Source: Paracoccaceae bacterium
GTDB taxonomy: Bacteria > Pseudomonadota > Alphaproteobacteria > Rhodobacterales > Rhodobacteraceae
Direction: 5' to 3'
Length of the DNA: 64,000 nt
NCBI GenBank assembly: GCA_020425085.1
Contig: JAGQRW010000001.1
Span: forward strand, 186,001 to 250,000
Within the stretch, counting starts at the first letter, position 1; every line of letters starts with the position of its first letter. A program made the translations under genes and the position numbers. Shown here piece after piece: positions 29,630-37,706 of this stretch. The notes below the pieces were generated by a model, which had not been told where the DNA came from, did not search any database, and saw nothing but the letters and a program-made list of their open reading frames with translations.

Positions 29630-29682
29630 ATCGCCAATACTCGAACCCAACTTCACAGAATCCAACCAACGAAGGACCGAAC

Positions 29683-30501
29683 ATGTACAAACTGAAAGCC
29701 GCCGACTGGCGCCCCGAACATTTCAAATGGAAAGTCAAGGACCGGGTGGCAACCATCACCCTGAACCGGCCGGAACGCAAGAATCCGCTGACATTTGAAA
29801 GCTATGCCGAACTGCGCGATACCTTTCACAAGCTGCAATATGCCGATGACGTGCGGGTAGTGATCTTCACCGGCGAGGGCGGTAATTTCTGCTCGGGCGG
29901 GGACGTTCACGAAATCATCGGCCCGCTGGTTGATATGGAAATGGACGACCTGCTGACCTTTACCCGAATGACCGGCAATCTGATCAAGGAAATGCGCAAC
30001 TGCCCGCAGCCGATCATTTCTGCTGTTGATGGTATTTCAACCGGTGCCGGGGCAATCATTCCGATGGCGTCCGACATGCGCTATGGCACGCCCGATTGCA
30101 AAACCGCGTTCCTGTTTGTGCGCGTCGGTTTGGCCGGTTGCGACATGGGCGCCTGTTCCATTCTGCCGCGAATCATCGGTCAGGGCCGCGCCTCGGAATT
30201 GCTTTATACCGGTCGGGTAATGACTGCCGAAGAAGGCAGGGCATGGGGCTATTTCAACGACATCGTTGCCCCTGAAGACCTGATGGCCACGGCAGAGAAA
30301 ATGGCGCTCAGCCTAGCCAACGGCCCGGCATTTGCCCATGGCGTGACCAAGAAATGTCTGCACCAGGAATGGAACCAGACCATCGAACAATCGCTGGAAA
30401 CCGAGGCCGAGGCACAAGCGATCTGCATGCAGACCAAGGATTTCGCCCGCGCCTACCATGCCTTTGTCAAGAAAGAGCGTCCGGTATTTGAGGGTAACTG
30501 A
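29683..30501 (+). CDS. Enoyl-CoA hydratase/isomerase family protein with unusual active-site loop
   Basis: A 272-aa crotonase-fold protein. The oxyanion-hole region [17 protein letters not shown] and the second [19 protein letters not shown] are present. The usual glutamate-bearing loops (FGLPE and GGTQRLPR) are replaced by [24 protein letters not shown], so water activation by the two standard glutamates is unlikely; the aspartate of CDMG may act instead. I recall this DMGA pattern in hydratases near 2-aminobenzoyl-CoA and related ring-degradation genes. It starts 54 bases after the SDR gene and overlaps the acyl-CoA dehydrogenase start by one base. Confidence 0.82.
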   Translation: MYKLKAADWRPEHFKWKVKDRVATITLNRPERKNPLTFESYAELRDTFHKLQYADDVRVVIFTGEGGNFCSGGDVHEIIGPLVDMEMDDLLTFTRMTGNLIKEMRNCPQPIISAVDGISTGAGAIIPMASDMRYGTPDCKTAFLFVRVGLAGCDMGACSILPRIIGQGRASELLYTGRVMTAEEGRAWGYFNDIVAPEDLMATAEKMALSLANGPAFAHGVTKKCLHQEWNQTIEQSLETEAEAQAICMQTKDFARAYHAFVKKERPVFEGN

Positions 30502-31688
30502 TGGAAGCCGATGTCCTGAACTGGCCGTTCTTCGAGGATAGGCACCGCAAGATTGCCGCCGAACTTGATGTCTTCGCGCGTGAGGAACTCAGCGAGTTTG
30601 CAGAAGCTGATCATTCCGATGATGCAAAGCTTGACGCCGATTGCCGCGAGATTGTCTCGCGGCTCGGCAAGGCCGGGTTTCTTGAGGCGAGCTGTCAAGC
30701 CAAAGCAGAAGATCGCTTTGATGTGCGCCGTCTGTGCCTTAGCCGCGAGACTTTGGCGCGGCGTGGCGGTCTCTTGGATTTCGCATTTGCCATGCAGGGG
30801 TTGGGGACCGGGCCGATTTCACTGTTCGGCTCTGACTCGCAGCGGCAGGAATATCTGGTGCCGGTGATGGCGGGCGAAAAACTGCCGGCCTTTGCGTTAT
30901 CGGAACCCGACGCCGGCAGCGATGTCGGTGCAATGTCCACCAGTTTTGTCCAGGAGGGTGACAACTTTCGCCTGAATGGCACCAAGACCTGGATATCGAA
31001 CGGCGGCATTGCCGATTTCTATGTCGTGTTTGCGCGTGAACAAGGCAGCAGCGGTGCCAAGGGCATTTCCGCCTTTATCCTGGATGCCGATACGCCGGGT
31101 TTCTCGGTCGCTGAGCGCATTCAGGTGATCGCACCGCATCCGTTGGCGGCGATTACTTTCAAGGATTGCATTCTGCCCGCCTCGGCCCGCATAGGTCAGC
31201 CCGGTCAGGGATTTTCGATTGCCATGTCAACACTGGATGTTTTCCGCCCGACCGTCGGGGCGGCTGCCCTTGGCCTTGCACGTCGCGCCATGGATGAAAC
31301 ACTGGCACGGGTACATGAACGCAGCGTTTTCGGCAAAGGCCTGAACAGTTTTCAAATCACCCAAAGCAAGATCGGGGAAATGTCGGTCAATCTGGACGCC
31401 GCCGCATTGCTGGTCTACCGCGCCGCCTGGACCAAGGACAATGTCGAAGGCCCGGCAACCCGCGAGGCAGCGACGGCCAAATATTTTGCCACCGAATTCG
31501 CGCAAAAGGTGATCGACGAGGCGGTACAGTTATATGGCGGCCTCGGTGTCGTTTCCGGCATGCCGGTCGAGGTTCTTTATCGCGAAATCCGCGCCCTCAG
31601 GATTTACGAGGGCACCAGTGAAATACAGAAACTGGTTATCGCCAAGGATGTCTTCAAACGCTTTGCCGAGGGTCAGAAGACAAAATAA
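30501..31688 (+). CDS. Acyl-CoA dehydrogenase
   Basis: FAD-dependent alpha,beta-dehydrogenase, 395 aa. The FAD/acyl-CoA motif PAFALSEPDAGSDVGAMST and the KTWISNGG strand are present, and the catalytic base is the glutamate of IYEGTSEIQK near the C-terminus, the MCAD-type position. It would desaturate the CoA thioester made by the ligase of the divergent arm, or a ring-saturated intermediate. Electron transfer flavoprotein is not encoded in the window. The start overlaps the hydratase stop (TGATG). Confidence 0.88.
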   Translation: MEADVLNWPFFEDRHRKIAAELDVFAREELSEFAEADHSDDAKLDADCREIVSRLGKAGFLEASCQAKAEDRFDVRRLCLSRETLARRGGLLDFAFAMQGLGTGPISLFGSDSQRQEYLVPVMAGEKLPAFALSEPDAGSDVGAMSTSFVQEGDNFRLNGTKTWISNGGIADFYVVFAREQGSSGAKGISAFILDADTPGFSVAERIQVIAPHPLAAITFKDCILPASARIGQPGQGFSIAMSTLDVFRPTVGAAALGLARRAMDETLARVHERSVFGKGLNSFQITQSKIGEMSVNLDAAALLVYRAAWTKDNVEGPATREAATAKYFATEFAQKVIDEAVQLYGGLGVVSGMPVEVLYREIRALRIYEGTSEIQKLVIAKDVFKRFAEGQKTK

Positions 31689-31744
31689 CCCCTACCCGCC
31701 CCTGCTGCCCACAGGGGCTGGCCATTGGCGCTATCGAGTTCTAG

Positions 31745-31770
31745 GATTTTCACCGATACAGGTGAGAATC
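31745..31770 (+). promoter_or_regulatory. Hairpin just upstream of the thioesterase gene
   Basis: GATTTTCACC (31745-31754) pairs with GGTGAGAATC (31761-31770), one G-T pair, loop GATACA. CCGAT/ATCGG pairing can form instead and would be exclusive with it. A separate perfect hairpin (GCCCCTG at 31698-31704 with CAGGGGC at 31712-31718) follows the acyl-CoA dehydrogenase stop. Neither has a T-tract. Confidence 0.45.
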
Positions 31771-31783
31771 GGGAATCGCCAGT

Positions 31784-32221
31784 GTGCTGACGGCAAGACA
31801 GAACCATCGGGTCGAATGGGGCCATTGCGATCCAACCGGAGCGATCCAGACGACGCAATTTCATTTCTGGATCGAGCAAGCCTCGCACCGGTTGTGCGAG
31901 GTAGCCGGGTTCGGCCACGCTGATATTGAAAAAGACCCGCAACTCAAGGGGTTTCCGGCCGTCTCGGTCGAAGCGGAACTGATTTCCCTGCCAAAATACG
32001 GCGACATCATCACCGTGACCAGCCGTGTTGTCCGGCTTGGCAACTCATCATTGCAAATCGAACATGTGTTCGAACTGGACAGCCATTTGTTGGCGAAAGG
32101 TTATGAAATCAAGGTTTGTGCCACTGGTTCGGAGCAAAATCAGCATGAATTGCAGGCCATTCCCATTCCTGAACACATTCGGAAAAATTTTGCAGACCAG
32201 CGATTGATTGAATTCAGTTAG
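31784..32221 (+). CDS. 4-hydroxybenzoyl-CoA-thioesterase-fold hydrolase
   Basis: A 145-aa single hot-dog domain of the 4HBT group. The VEWGHCDPTGAIQTTQFHFWIEQ N-terminus holds the conserved aspartate and glycine of the acyl-CoA thioesterase active site. It would release free acid from a dead-end or product CoA ester, returning CoA to the pathway. The GTG start at 31784 has only a weak upstream GGGAA; a later start would remove the active-site strand. Fourth gene of the plus-strand arm, 95 bases after the dehydrogenase. Confidence 0.82.
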   Translation: MLTARQNHRVEWGHCDPTGAIQTTQFHFWIEQASHRLCEVAGFGHADIEKDPQLKGFPAVSVEAELISLPKYGDIITVTSRVVRLGNSSLQIEHVFELDSHLLAKGYEIKVCATGSEQNQHELQAIPIPEHIRKNFADQRLIEFS

Positions 32222-32324
32222 GCGGGCGCATTGCCACCATTTTGCTCGATAGCGGTGGATTTCATCGCGCATCTGCCCTAGAAACCTCTGTCAGCCCGCG
32301 TTTCCCACTGGTTTCAAGTCACCC

Positions 32325-33332
32325 ATGAATGAAAAAATCAAAACGGTTCGCCTCGGTTTCCTGATCTTCCCCGGTTTTCCCATGTCCTGCCTGACATCGG
32401 CAATCGAACCGGTTCGCGCCGCCAACGAAATCGCCGAGACCGAAGCATTTTCCTGGGTGCTGATCTCGGAAAACGGCAGCCGGGTCAATTCCAGTGCCCG
32501 CGTTGGTTTCGACCCCGACATGGCACTTTTCGATGTCGAAGAACTTGATTATCTGTTCTTGCTGAGCGAACCGAAAAGCGTGTTTGATAACCCCGCGAAA
32601 TCCAACGGTCGCCTGCGTCGGCTGGCGCGTAGCGGAACCCGGCTTGGCGGTGTCAGCGGTGGCGTTTTCCCTCTGGCGCGCTCGGGGCTTCTGGACGGGT
32701 ATCAATGCAGTGTCCACTGGTGCTATGAGGCGGCTTTTGCGGCAGAATTTCCCACTCTGTCAGCAGCCAGCGACGTGATGGTGATCGACCGAAACCGCTA
32801 TACCGTGTCGGGCGCTGCGGCGGCGTTCGATCTGATGCTGAACCTGATCGAACAGTCGCTCAGCGAAGACGTGGCAACCGAGGTCGCCTGCTGGTTCCAG
32901 CATCCATTGATGCGCGGTCAGGGGGTGCGTCAGAAAATCCCCACCTTCAAAAGCAAGAGCACCTCCGACATGCTGCCCGCCGCCATTGCGCGTGCGGTTG
33001 AAATGTTTGCCAATCATATCGAGGATCCGGTGCAGGTGACCGATGTGGCCAGTGCCGTAGGCCTGTCACCGCGTCAGTTGGAGCGCAGTTTCAAGGCGGC
33101 TACCGGGCAAAGCCCGCTGAACTATTACCGCTTTCTGAGGATGAAGGCGGCGCGACAACTGGTAATGTATTCACGCGACACCATGACCGAGATCGCCGGC
33201 GCGGTCGGTTATTCCTCTTCGTCGCAACTGGCCAAGCATTACCGCGCCGCATTCAATATTTCACCACAGGAAGAACGCCGAAAGATCAACCTGTTCCGGG
33301 TTGAACGAAATCGTTCGATCCCTTCGGCCTAA
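32325..33332 (+). CDS. GlxA-family transcriptional regulator (DJ-1/PfpI domain plus AraC HTH)
   Basis: A 335-aa regulator. Residues about 10-185 form a class-I glutamine-amidotransferase-like (DJ-1/PfpI) domain in which the nucleophile-elbow position reads GGVSGGVF, without cysteine, so it is probably a ligand sensor. Residues about 225-325 form an AraC helix-turn-helix pair (VTDVASAVGLSPRQLERSFKAATGQSP and MTEIAGAVGYSSSSQLAKHYRAAF). Members such as GbdR, CdhR and SouR sense betaine, carnitine or sarcosine, which suits the sarcosine oxidase 10 kb away, but the ligand is unknown. Its stop overlaps the converging PLP gene by four bases. Confidence 0.86.
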   Translation: MNEKIKTVRLGFLIFPGFPMSCLTSAIEPVRAANEIAETEAFSWVLISENGSRVNSSARVGFDPDMALFDVEELDYLFLLSEPKSVFDNPAKSNGRLRRLARSGTRLGGVSGGVFPLARSGLLDGYQCSVHWCYEAAFAAEFPTLSAASDVMVIDRNRYTVSGAAAAFDLMLNLIEQSLSEDVATEVACWFQHPLMRGQGVRQKIPTFKSKSTSDMLPAAIARAVEMFANHIEDPVQVTDVASAVGLSPRQLERSFKAATGQSPLNYYRFLRMKAARQLVMYSRDTMTEIAGAVGYSSSSQLAKHYRAAFNISPQEERRKINLFRVERNRSIPSA

Positions 33333-34462
33333 AGAATTGCGCCAAGGCTTTCCACCAACCGGTCACAATCACTGTCATTGTTCCATAGATGCGGCGTGAT
33401 CCTGAGCGAACCACCGCGTTCAGACAGATAGACGCCTTTTGCAGCCAGTTGCTGCAACAGATTTCCGGGCGTGCCTTTGGGCAATTCCGCACCCAGGAAA
33501 TGCGGCCCACGCCGATCATCGGGTGTTGGCGTCAACCCCAAACCTATCAGCCGTTTTGACAGCGCGCGGTTGCGGTCTGCAAGCGTTGCCTCGATCCTGG
33601 CAACGCCCCATTCGGTCAACTGTTCCAGTGCTGCGACCACCCCCGGCATCAGGGCAAAATTTGCCCGCTCGCCCATGTCATAGCGAATCGCGCCGGGTTC
33701 AAACTGATCGGTATAGTTGACAAGACCGGAGAAATCCCGGCTGCCTTTACGAGTGATCCAGCCTTCCTCAAGCGGCTCACCATCCCGCCTTGAAGGGGCG
33801 GCATACAAAAACCCGGTTGCATAGGGCGACATCATCCATTTGTAACCGGCAACTGCGGCAAAATCGGGCTTGATGACGGAAAAATCCGTCACCATCGCCC
33901 CCGCCGATTGCGTCAGATCCAGCACCAGTGCCGCTCCGACCTGATCACAGCGCAGGCGGATTGCAACAAGATCCAACACCGCACCATTGGTCCACAGGAC
34001 ATTCGGCAGGGCGGCAACCGCGCAGCGTTCATCAATCGCCGCCAGCACCGCATCGGTCAGTGTCGCATGATTTGCCTGCGCCACCTGGATCACCTCGCCG
34101 CCACCCTGCCGAACCAACCGCCGCCACGGATAGACATGCGAAGGGAACTGGTTTTCCAGCGTCACTACCTTGCGGCCAACCCCAACCCTCAGGTTCCTTG
34201 CCGCCGTTTCAATCCCGTACGAGGCTGAGGGAATCACAGCGATGCCAGCCGCATCGACCTGCATCAGCCCGGCAAACAGCGACCTTGCCCGATCAACGCT
34301 GTCATAGAAATCGGCAATGGTCAGGGTCCATGGCGTCGATTTCATCCGCGCCCCCCTATCCATTGCCGCAACTACCGAATGCATAAGTGGCGACATGTAG
34401 GCGGTGTTGAAATATGCGACATCCTCAGGGATCGAGAATTTCTGACGTTGACAAGGGATCAT
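33329..34462 (-). CDS. Class V aminotransferase-fold PLP enzyme
   Basis: A 377-aa PLP-dependent enzyme of fold type I (aminotransferase class V), with AYFNTAYMSPL near the start and the PLP lysine in AAVAGYKWMMSPYATGF. It resembles uncharacterised isopenicillin-N-epimerase-like or cysteine-desulfurase-like proteins, but lacks a persulfide-loop cysteine I could identify. The ATG at 34460-34462 is chosen because GGAG stands six bases before it; upstream in-frame starts exist at 34477 and 34510. It lies between the regulator and bhcR, so an amino-acid role close to glyoxylate or glycine is possible but unproven. Confidence 0.78.
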   Translation of the reverse strand: MIPCQRQKFSIPEDVAYFNTAYMSPLMHSVVAAMDRGARMKSTPWTLTIADFYDSVDRARSLFAGLMQVDAAGIAVIPSASYGIETAARNLRVGVGRKVVTLENQFPSHVYPWRRLVRQGGGEVIQVAQANHATLTDAVLAAIDERCAVAALPNVLWTNGAVLDLVAIRLRCDQVGAALVLDLTQSAGAMVTDFSVIKPDFAAVAGYKWMMSPYATGFLYAAPSRRDGEPLEEGWITRKGSRDFSGLVNYTDQFEPGAIRYDMGERANFALMPGVVAALEQLTEWGVARIEATLADRNRALSKRLIGLGLTPTPDDRRGPHFLGAELPKGTPGNLLQQLAAKGVYLSERGGSLRITPHLWNNDSDCDRLVESLGAIL

Positions 34463-34506
34463 GGTCTGCTCCGCCATCGGGCTAGGTTTAGTGGGTTCAG
34501 TTGACT

Positions 34507-35334
34507 TCAAAGCGGCATCGGATCGGCCGGACGGTATCCCAGCCCGCGCGAGATCTCTCTGGCGGCGTCACCCACCAGTCTGCCGATTTCCGCAACGCGG
34601 TCGGAGGTGATGCGATGGGTCGGGCCGGAAACCGATATCCCCGCCACCGCCTCATCATGGACATTCAGGATCGGGGCGGCGATGCAACGCATGCCGATCG
34701 CCTTTTCCTCGTTGTCAACGGCATAGCCTTGTTCACGGATCCGCACAATCTCTGCCTCCAGCGGATCAAGCGAAATGATGGTTTGCGGCGTAAAGCGTTC
34801 AAACCCGGTGCTGGTGAACAGGCGTTCCAACTGGTTGCGGGAACAACGGCTGAGCAACGCCTTGCCGATGCCCGAGGCATGCATGGGCGCTTGGGTTCCG
34901 GGCGGAAAGAACGCGCGAATTGATTCATGCGTTTCAACCTGACTGATGAAAATGACCTTGTTGCCCTTGGCAATTCCAAGATTTGAAGTTTCACCGGTCT
35001 GTTCCATCAGCTGTCGCATCAGGGGTCGCGCGCGTTCGGTCACATTGCTGCGCCTGAGAAAGGCTGCGCCAAGTCGAAATGCCTCGGGGCCGATGGCCCA
35101 TTCCTGGCTGGCGCTGTCATTGTCGACCATGGCACGATGCTGAAAGGTGGCCAGCACACGATATATGGTGGCTGGCGATTGCCCCAGTGTCGAGGCAATT
35201 TCGGTCAGTGTCATGCCAGCATTTGCCGCCAAAAGGTCAAGCACGTCGATGGCCCGATCCAGCGACTGAACCAGGTTTTTCGATGGCTCGCTGTGAAATC
35301 CCCTGGGCCGCCCGCGCGGGCGCTTTTCGGTCAT
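34507..35334 (-). CDS. bhcR: IclR-family regulator of the beta-hydroxyaspartate cycle
   Basis: A 275-aa IclR protein: winged helix (SLDRAIDVLDLLAANAGMTLTEIASTLGQSPATIYRVLATF, about residues 20-62) and a GAF-like ligand domain (AIGMRCIAAPI, VAGISVSGP). In Paracoccus denitrificans the divergent bhcR product controls the bhc operon and responds to glyoxylate. The ATG at 35334 follows a strong GGAGGGG site. It reads away from bhcA across about 196 AT-rich bases that contain a perfect inverted repeat at 35453-35469. Gene order and neighbour identity make the assignment firm. Confidence 0.92.
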   Translation of the reverse strand: MTEKRPRGRPRGFHSEPSKNLVQSLDRAIDVLDLLAANAGMTLTEIASTLGQSPATIYRVLATFQHRAMVDNDSASQEWAIGPEAFRLGAAFLRRSNVTERARPLMRQLMEQTGETSNLGIAKGNKVIFISQVETHESIRAFFPPGTQAPMHASGIGKALLSRCSRNQLERLFTSTGFERFTPQTIISLDPLEAEIVRIREQGYAVDNEEKAIGMRCIAAPILNVHDEAVAGISVSGPTHRITSDRVAEIGRLVGDAAREISRGLGYRPADPMPL

Positions 35335-35452
35335 TTTCCCCTCCCTCTCCAAACTACAAGAAACACTTATAAAACATATTTGAAAAACACAATCGACAGA
35401 TGAAAAAATCTAACATCCTAATAGTATTAATATTTTCACTACATTTCACCAG

Positions 35453-35469
35453 TTGAAAAACGATTTCAA
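35453..35469. promoter_or_regulatory. Candidate BhcR operator in the bhcR-bhcA intergenic region
   Basis: TTGAAA-AACGA-TTTCAA is a perfect inverted repeat with six-base arms and a five-base centre, typical of IclR-family sites. A looser pair, ATTTTCAC (35432-35439) and GTGAAAAAT (35477-35485), surrounds it almost symmetrically. It lies 62 bases upstream of the bhcA start. Confidence 0.6.
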
Positions 35470-35530
35470 AAAAATTGTGAAAAATGGCAAATCTGGGTAA
35501 ACCTTGTATAAACCACAAATGGAGAATGCA

Positions 35531-36721
35531 ATGAGCTTTCAGAACCCGGTTTTCATCCCCGGCCCGACGAACATGCCCGAAGTCTTGCGCAAGGCAGTGG
35601 ATATGCCGACGCTCGACCACCGTTCGCCGTTGTTTGGCCAGATCCTGCATCCGGCGCTGGCGGGGGTGAAAAAGGTACTGAAAAGCGAAACCGCCACCAT
35701 CTTTGTATTCCCGTCGACCGGTACCGGCGGCTGGGAAACCGCACTTACCAACACGCTTAGCGCCGGTGACAAGGTATTGGCCGCGCGCAACGGCATGTTC
35801 AGCCAACGCTGGATCGACATGTGCCAGCGCCACGGCCTGAAGGTTGAAATCGTCGAAACCCCGTGGGGTGCCGGCCTCCCTGCCGATCGGTATGAGGAAA
35901 TCCTGACCGACGATAAGGGTCACGAGATCAAGGTGGTCCTGGCCACGCATAACGAAACCGCCACCGGTGTGCGTTCCGACATAAAAGCTGTGCGTCGCGC
36001 ACTTGATGCGGCAAACCACCCGGCCATGCTGTTTGTCGATGGCGTCAGTTCCATCGGTTCCATGGATTTTCGCATGGATGAATGGGGCGTCGATATCGCC
36101 GTCACCGGCAGTCAGAAAGGTTTCATGCTGCCCGCCGGGCTGGCCATTGTCGGATTTAGCCCCAAGGCAATGGCGGCACTGGAAACTGCCAAGTTGCCGC
36201 GCACCTTCTTTGATGTGCGCGACATGGCCAAGGGTTATGCCAACAACGCCTATCCCTATACCCCGGCCGTGGGCCTGCTGAACGGGCTGAAAATGGCCTC
36301 GGACATGTTGCTGGCCGAGGGGTTGGAGAATGTGTTCGCCCGCCACCACCGCATCGCCAGTGGAGTGCGTGCAGCAGTTGATGCCTGGGGGCTGAAGCTT
36401 TGCGCGCAGTCACCTGACCTGTATTCCGATACCGTCAGCGCGATCCGCACCCCGGAAGGATTCAACGCCACCTCGATCGTGACCCGCGCAGCCGACGCAT
36501 ATGGCGTCGCCTTTGGTGTGGGTCTGGGTGAGGTTGCAGGCAAGGTGTTTCGCATCGGTCATCTAGGTTCATTGACCGATGTGATGATGCTTTCAGGTAT
36601 TGCCACGGTTGAAATGGTGATGGTTGATCTTGGGTTGGATATCAAACTTGGCTCGGGCGTTGCGGCGGCCCAACAGGTCTACCGCACAAGCCTGCCAGCG
36701 GCGGCAAAGGCCGCAGCCTAA
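35531..36721 (+). CDS. bhcA: Aspartate--glyoxylate aminotransferase (beta-hydroxyaspartate cycle)
   Basis: A 396-aa PLP aminotransferase (class V) that transaminates glyoxylate with L-aspartate, giving glycine and oxaloacetate. The PLP lysine is K196 in VTGSQKGFMLPAG, with FVDGVSSIGSMDFRMDEWGVD before it, as in serine--glyoxylate and BhcA proteins. The ATG is preceded by GGAG six bases upstream. It leads the bhcABCD operon. Alone it could be called serine--glyoxylate aminotransferase; the three following genes decide the name. Confidence 0.93.
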   Translation: MSFQNPVFIPGPTNMPEVLRKAVDMPTLDHRSPLFGQILHPALAGVKKVLKSETATIFVFPSTGTGGWETALTNTLSAGDKVLAARNGMFSQRWIDMCQRHGLKVEIVETPWGAGLPADRYEEILTDDKGHEIKVVLATHNETATGVRSDIKAVRRALDAANHPAMLFVDGVSSIGSMDFRMDEWGVDIAVTGSQKGFMLPAGLAIVGFSPKAMAALETAKLPRTFFDVRDMAKGYANNAYPYTPAVGLLNGLKMASDMLLAEGLENVFARHHRIASGVRAAVDAWGLKLCAQSPDLYSDTVSAIRTPEGFNATSIVTRAADAYGVAFGVGLGEVAGKVFRIGHLGSLTDVMMLSGIATVEMVMVDLGLDIKLGSGVAAAQQVYRTSLPAAAKAAA

Positions 36722-36722
36722 G

Positions 36723-37685
36723 ATGGACAGCGAACTGATTTATATCCCGACACTCGCCGATATGCTGATCGCGCATGAGCGGATCAAACCCTATGTGCAT
36801 CGCACCCCGGTTCTGACTTCAAGTTTTATCAACAAGCTGACCGGTGCCGAACTGTTCTTCAAATGCGAGAACCTGCAAAAAGCCGGGGCGTTCAAGGCGC
36901 GTGGTGCCTCAAACGCAGTTTTTGGGCTGACGGATCAGCAGGCGGCCAACGGCGTTGCCACCCACAGTTCGGGCAATCACGGCACCTGCCTTAGCTATGC
37001 CGCCGGTCGTCGCGGCATCCCCTGTACCGTGGTTATGCCGCATACCGCACCGCAGGCCAAGAAAGACGCGGTCAAAGGCTATGGCGGGCGGGTGGTCGAA
37101 TGCGAACCCTCGACCAGCTCGCGCGAGGCGGTGTTTGCCAAGGTCGTCGCCGAAACCGGTGCGGAATTTGTGCATCCTTACAACGATCATCGGGTGATTG
37201 CCGGGCAAGGCACCTGTTCCAAGGAACTGAACGAGCAGGTCACAGGTCTTGATGCTGTAATTGCGCCGATCGGTGGCGGAGGCATGGTGTCCGGCACCTG
37301 CCTGACGCTGTCAAACCTTGCGCCAAGCGTAAAGATTTATGCTGCCGAGCCGGAACAGGCCGATGATGCTTATCGCAGCTTCAAGGCCGGTCACATCATT
37401 GCCGATGACGCGCCGGTGACGGTTGCCGATGGTCTGAAGGTGCCGCTGAAGGATCTGACCTGGCATTTCGTCAGGAACCACGTCACCGACATCCTGACCG
37501 CCAGCGAGGATGAAATCGTTGAAGCGATGAAACTGATCTGGAAGCGCATGAAGATCGTGATGGAACCGTCAAGTGCGGTGCCGTTGGCGACCATCCTCAA
37601 GAACCCTGAAATATTCGCCGGCCAGCGCGTCGGCGTCATCATCACTGGCGGCAATGTCGATCTTGACAAGCTGCCCTGGCAGTAA
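36723..37685 (+). CDS. bhcB: erythro-beta-hydroxyaspartate dehydratase
   Basis: A 320-aa fold-type-II PLP enzyme, serine-racemase-like, that dehydrates (2R,3S)-beta-hydroxyaspartate to iminosuccinate. The PLP lysine is K58 (KAGAFKARGA), THSSGNHG is the conserved asparagine loop and PIGGGGMVSG binds the cofactor phosphate. It starts one base after the bhcA stop, so translation is coupled. Threonine dehydratase or serine racemase would be alternative labels, but the cluster order makes BhcB the best call. Confidence 0.93.
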   Translation: MDSELIYIPTLADMLIAHERIKPYVHRTPVLTSSFINKLTGAELFFKCENLQKAGAFKARGASNAVFGLTDQQAANGVATHSSGNHGTCLSYAAGRRGIPCTVVMPHTAPQAKKDAVKGYGGRVVECEPSTSSREAVFAKVVAETGAEFVHPYNDHRVIAGQGTCSKELNEQVTGLDAVIAPIGGGGMVSGTCLTLSNLAPSVKIYAAEPEQADDAYRSFKAGHIIADDAPVTVADGLKVPLKDLTWHFVRNHVTDILTASEDEIVEAMKLIWKRMKIVMEPSSAVPLATILKNPEIFAGQRVGVIITGGNVDLDKLPWQ

Positions 37686-37706
37686 ACCCCATTCCGGAGT
37701 GAAATC

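Noticed and set aside
22349-32221. Recent horizontal transfer of the CoA locus
   Set aside because: I see no insertion sequence, integrase, tRNA edge or obvious change of base composition or start-codon style at its borders; transfer is possible but not supported here.
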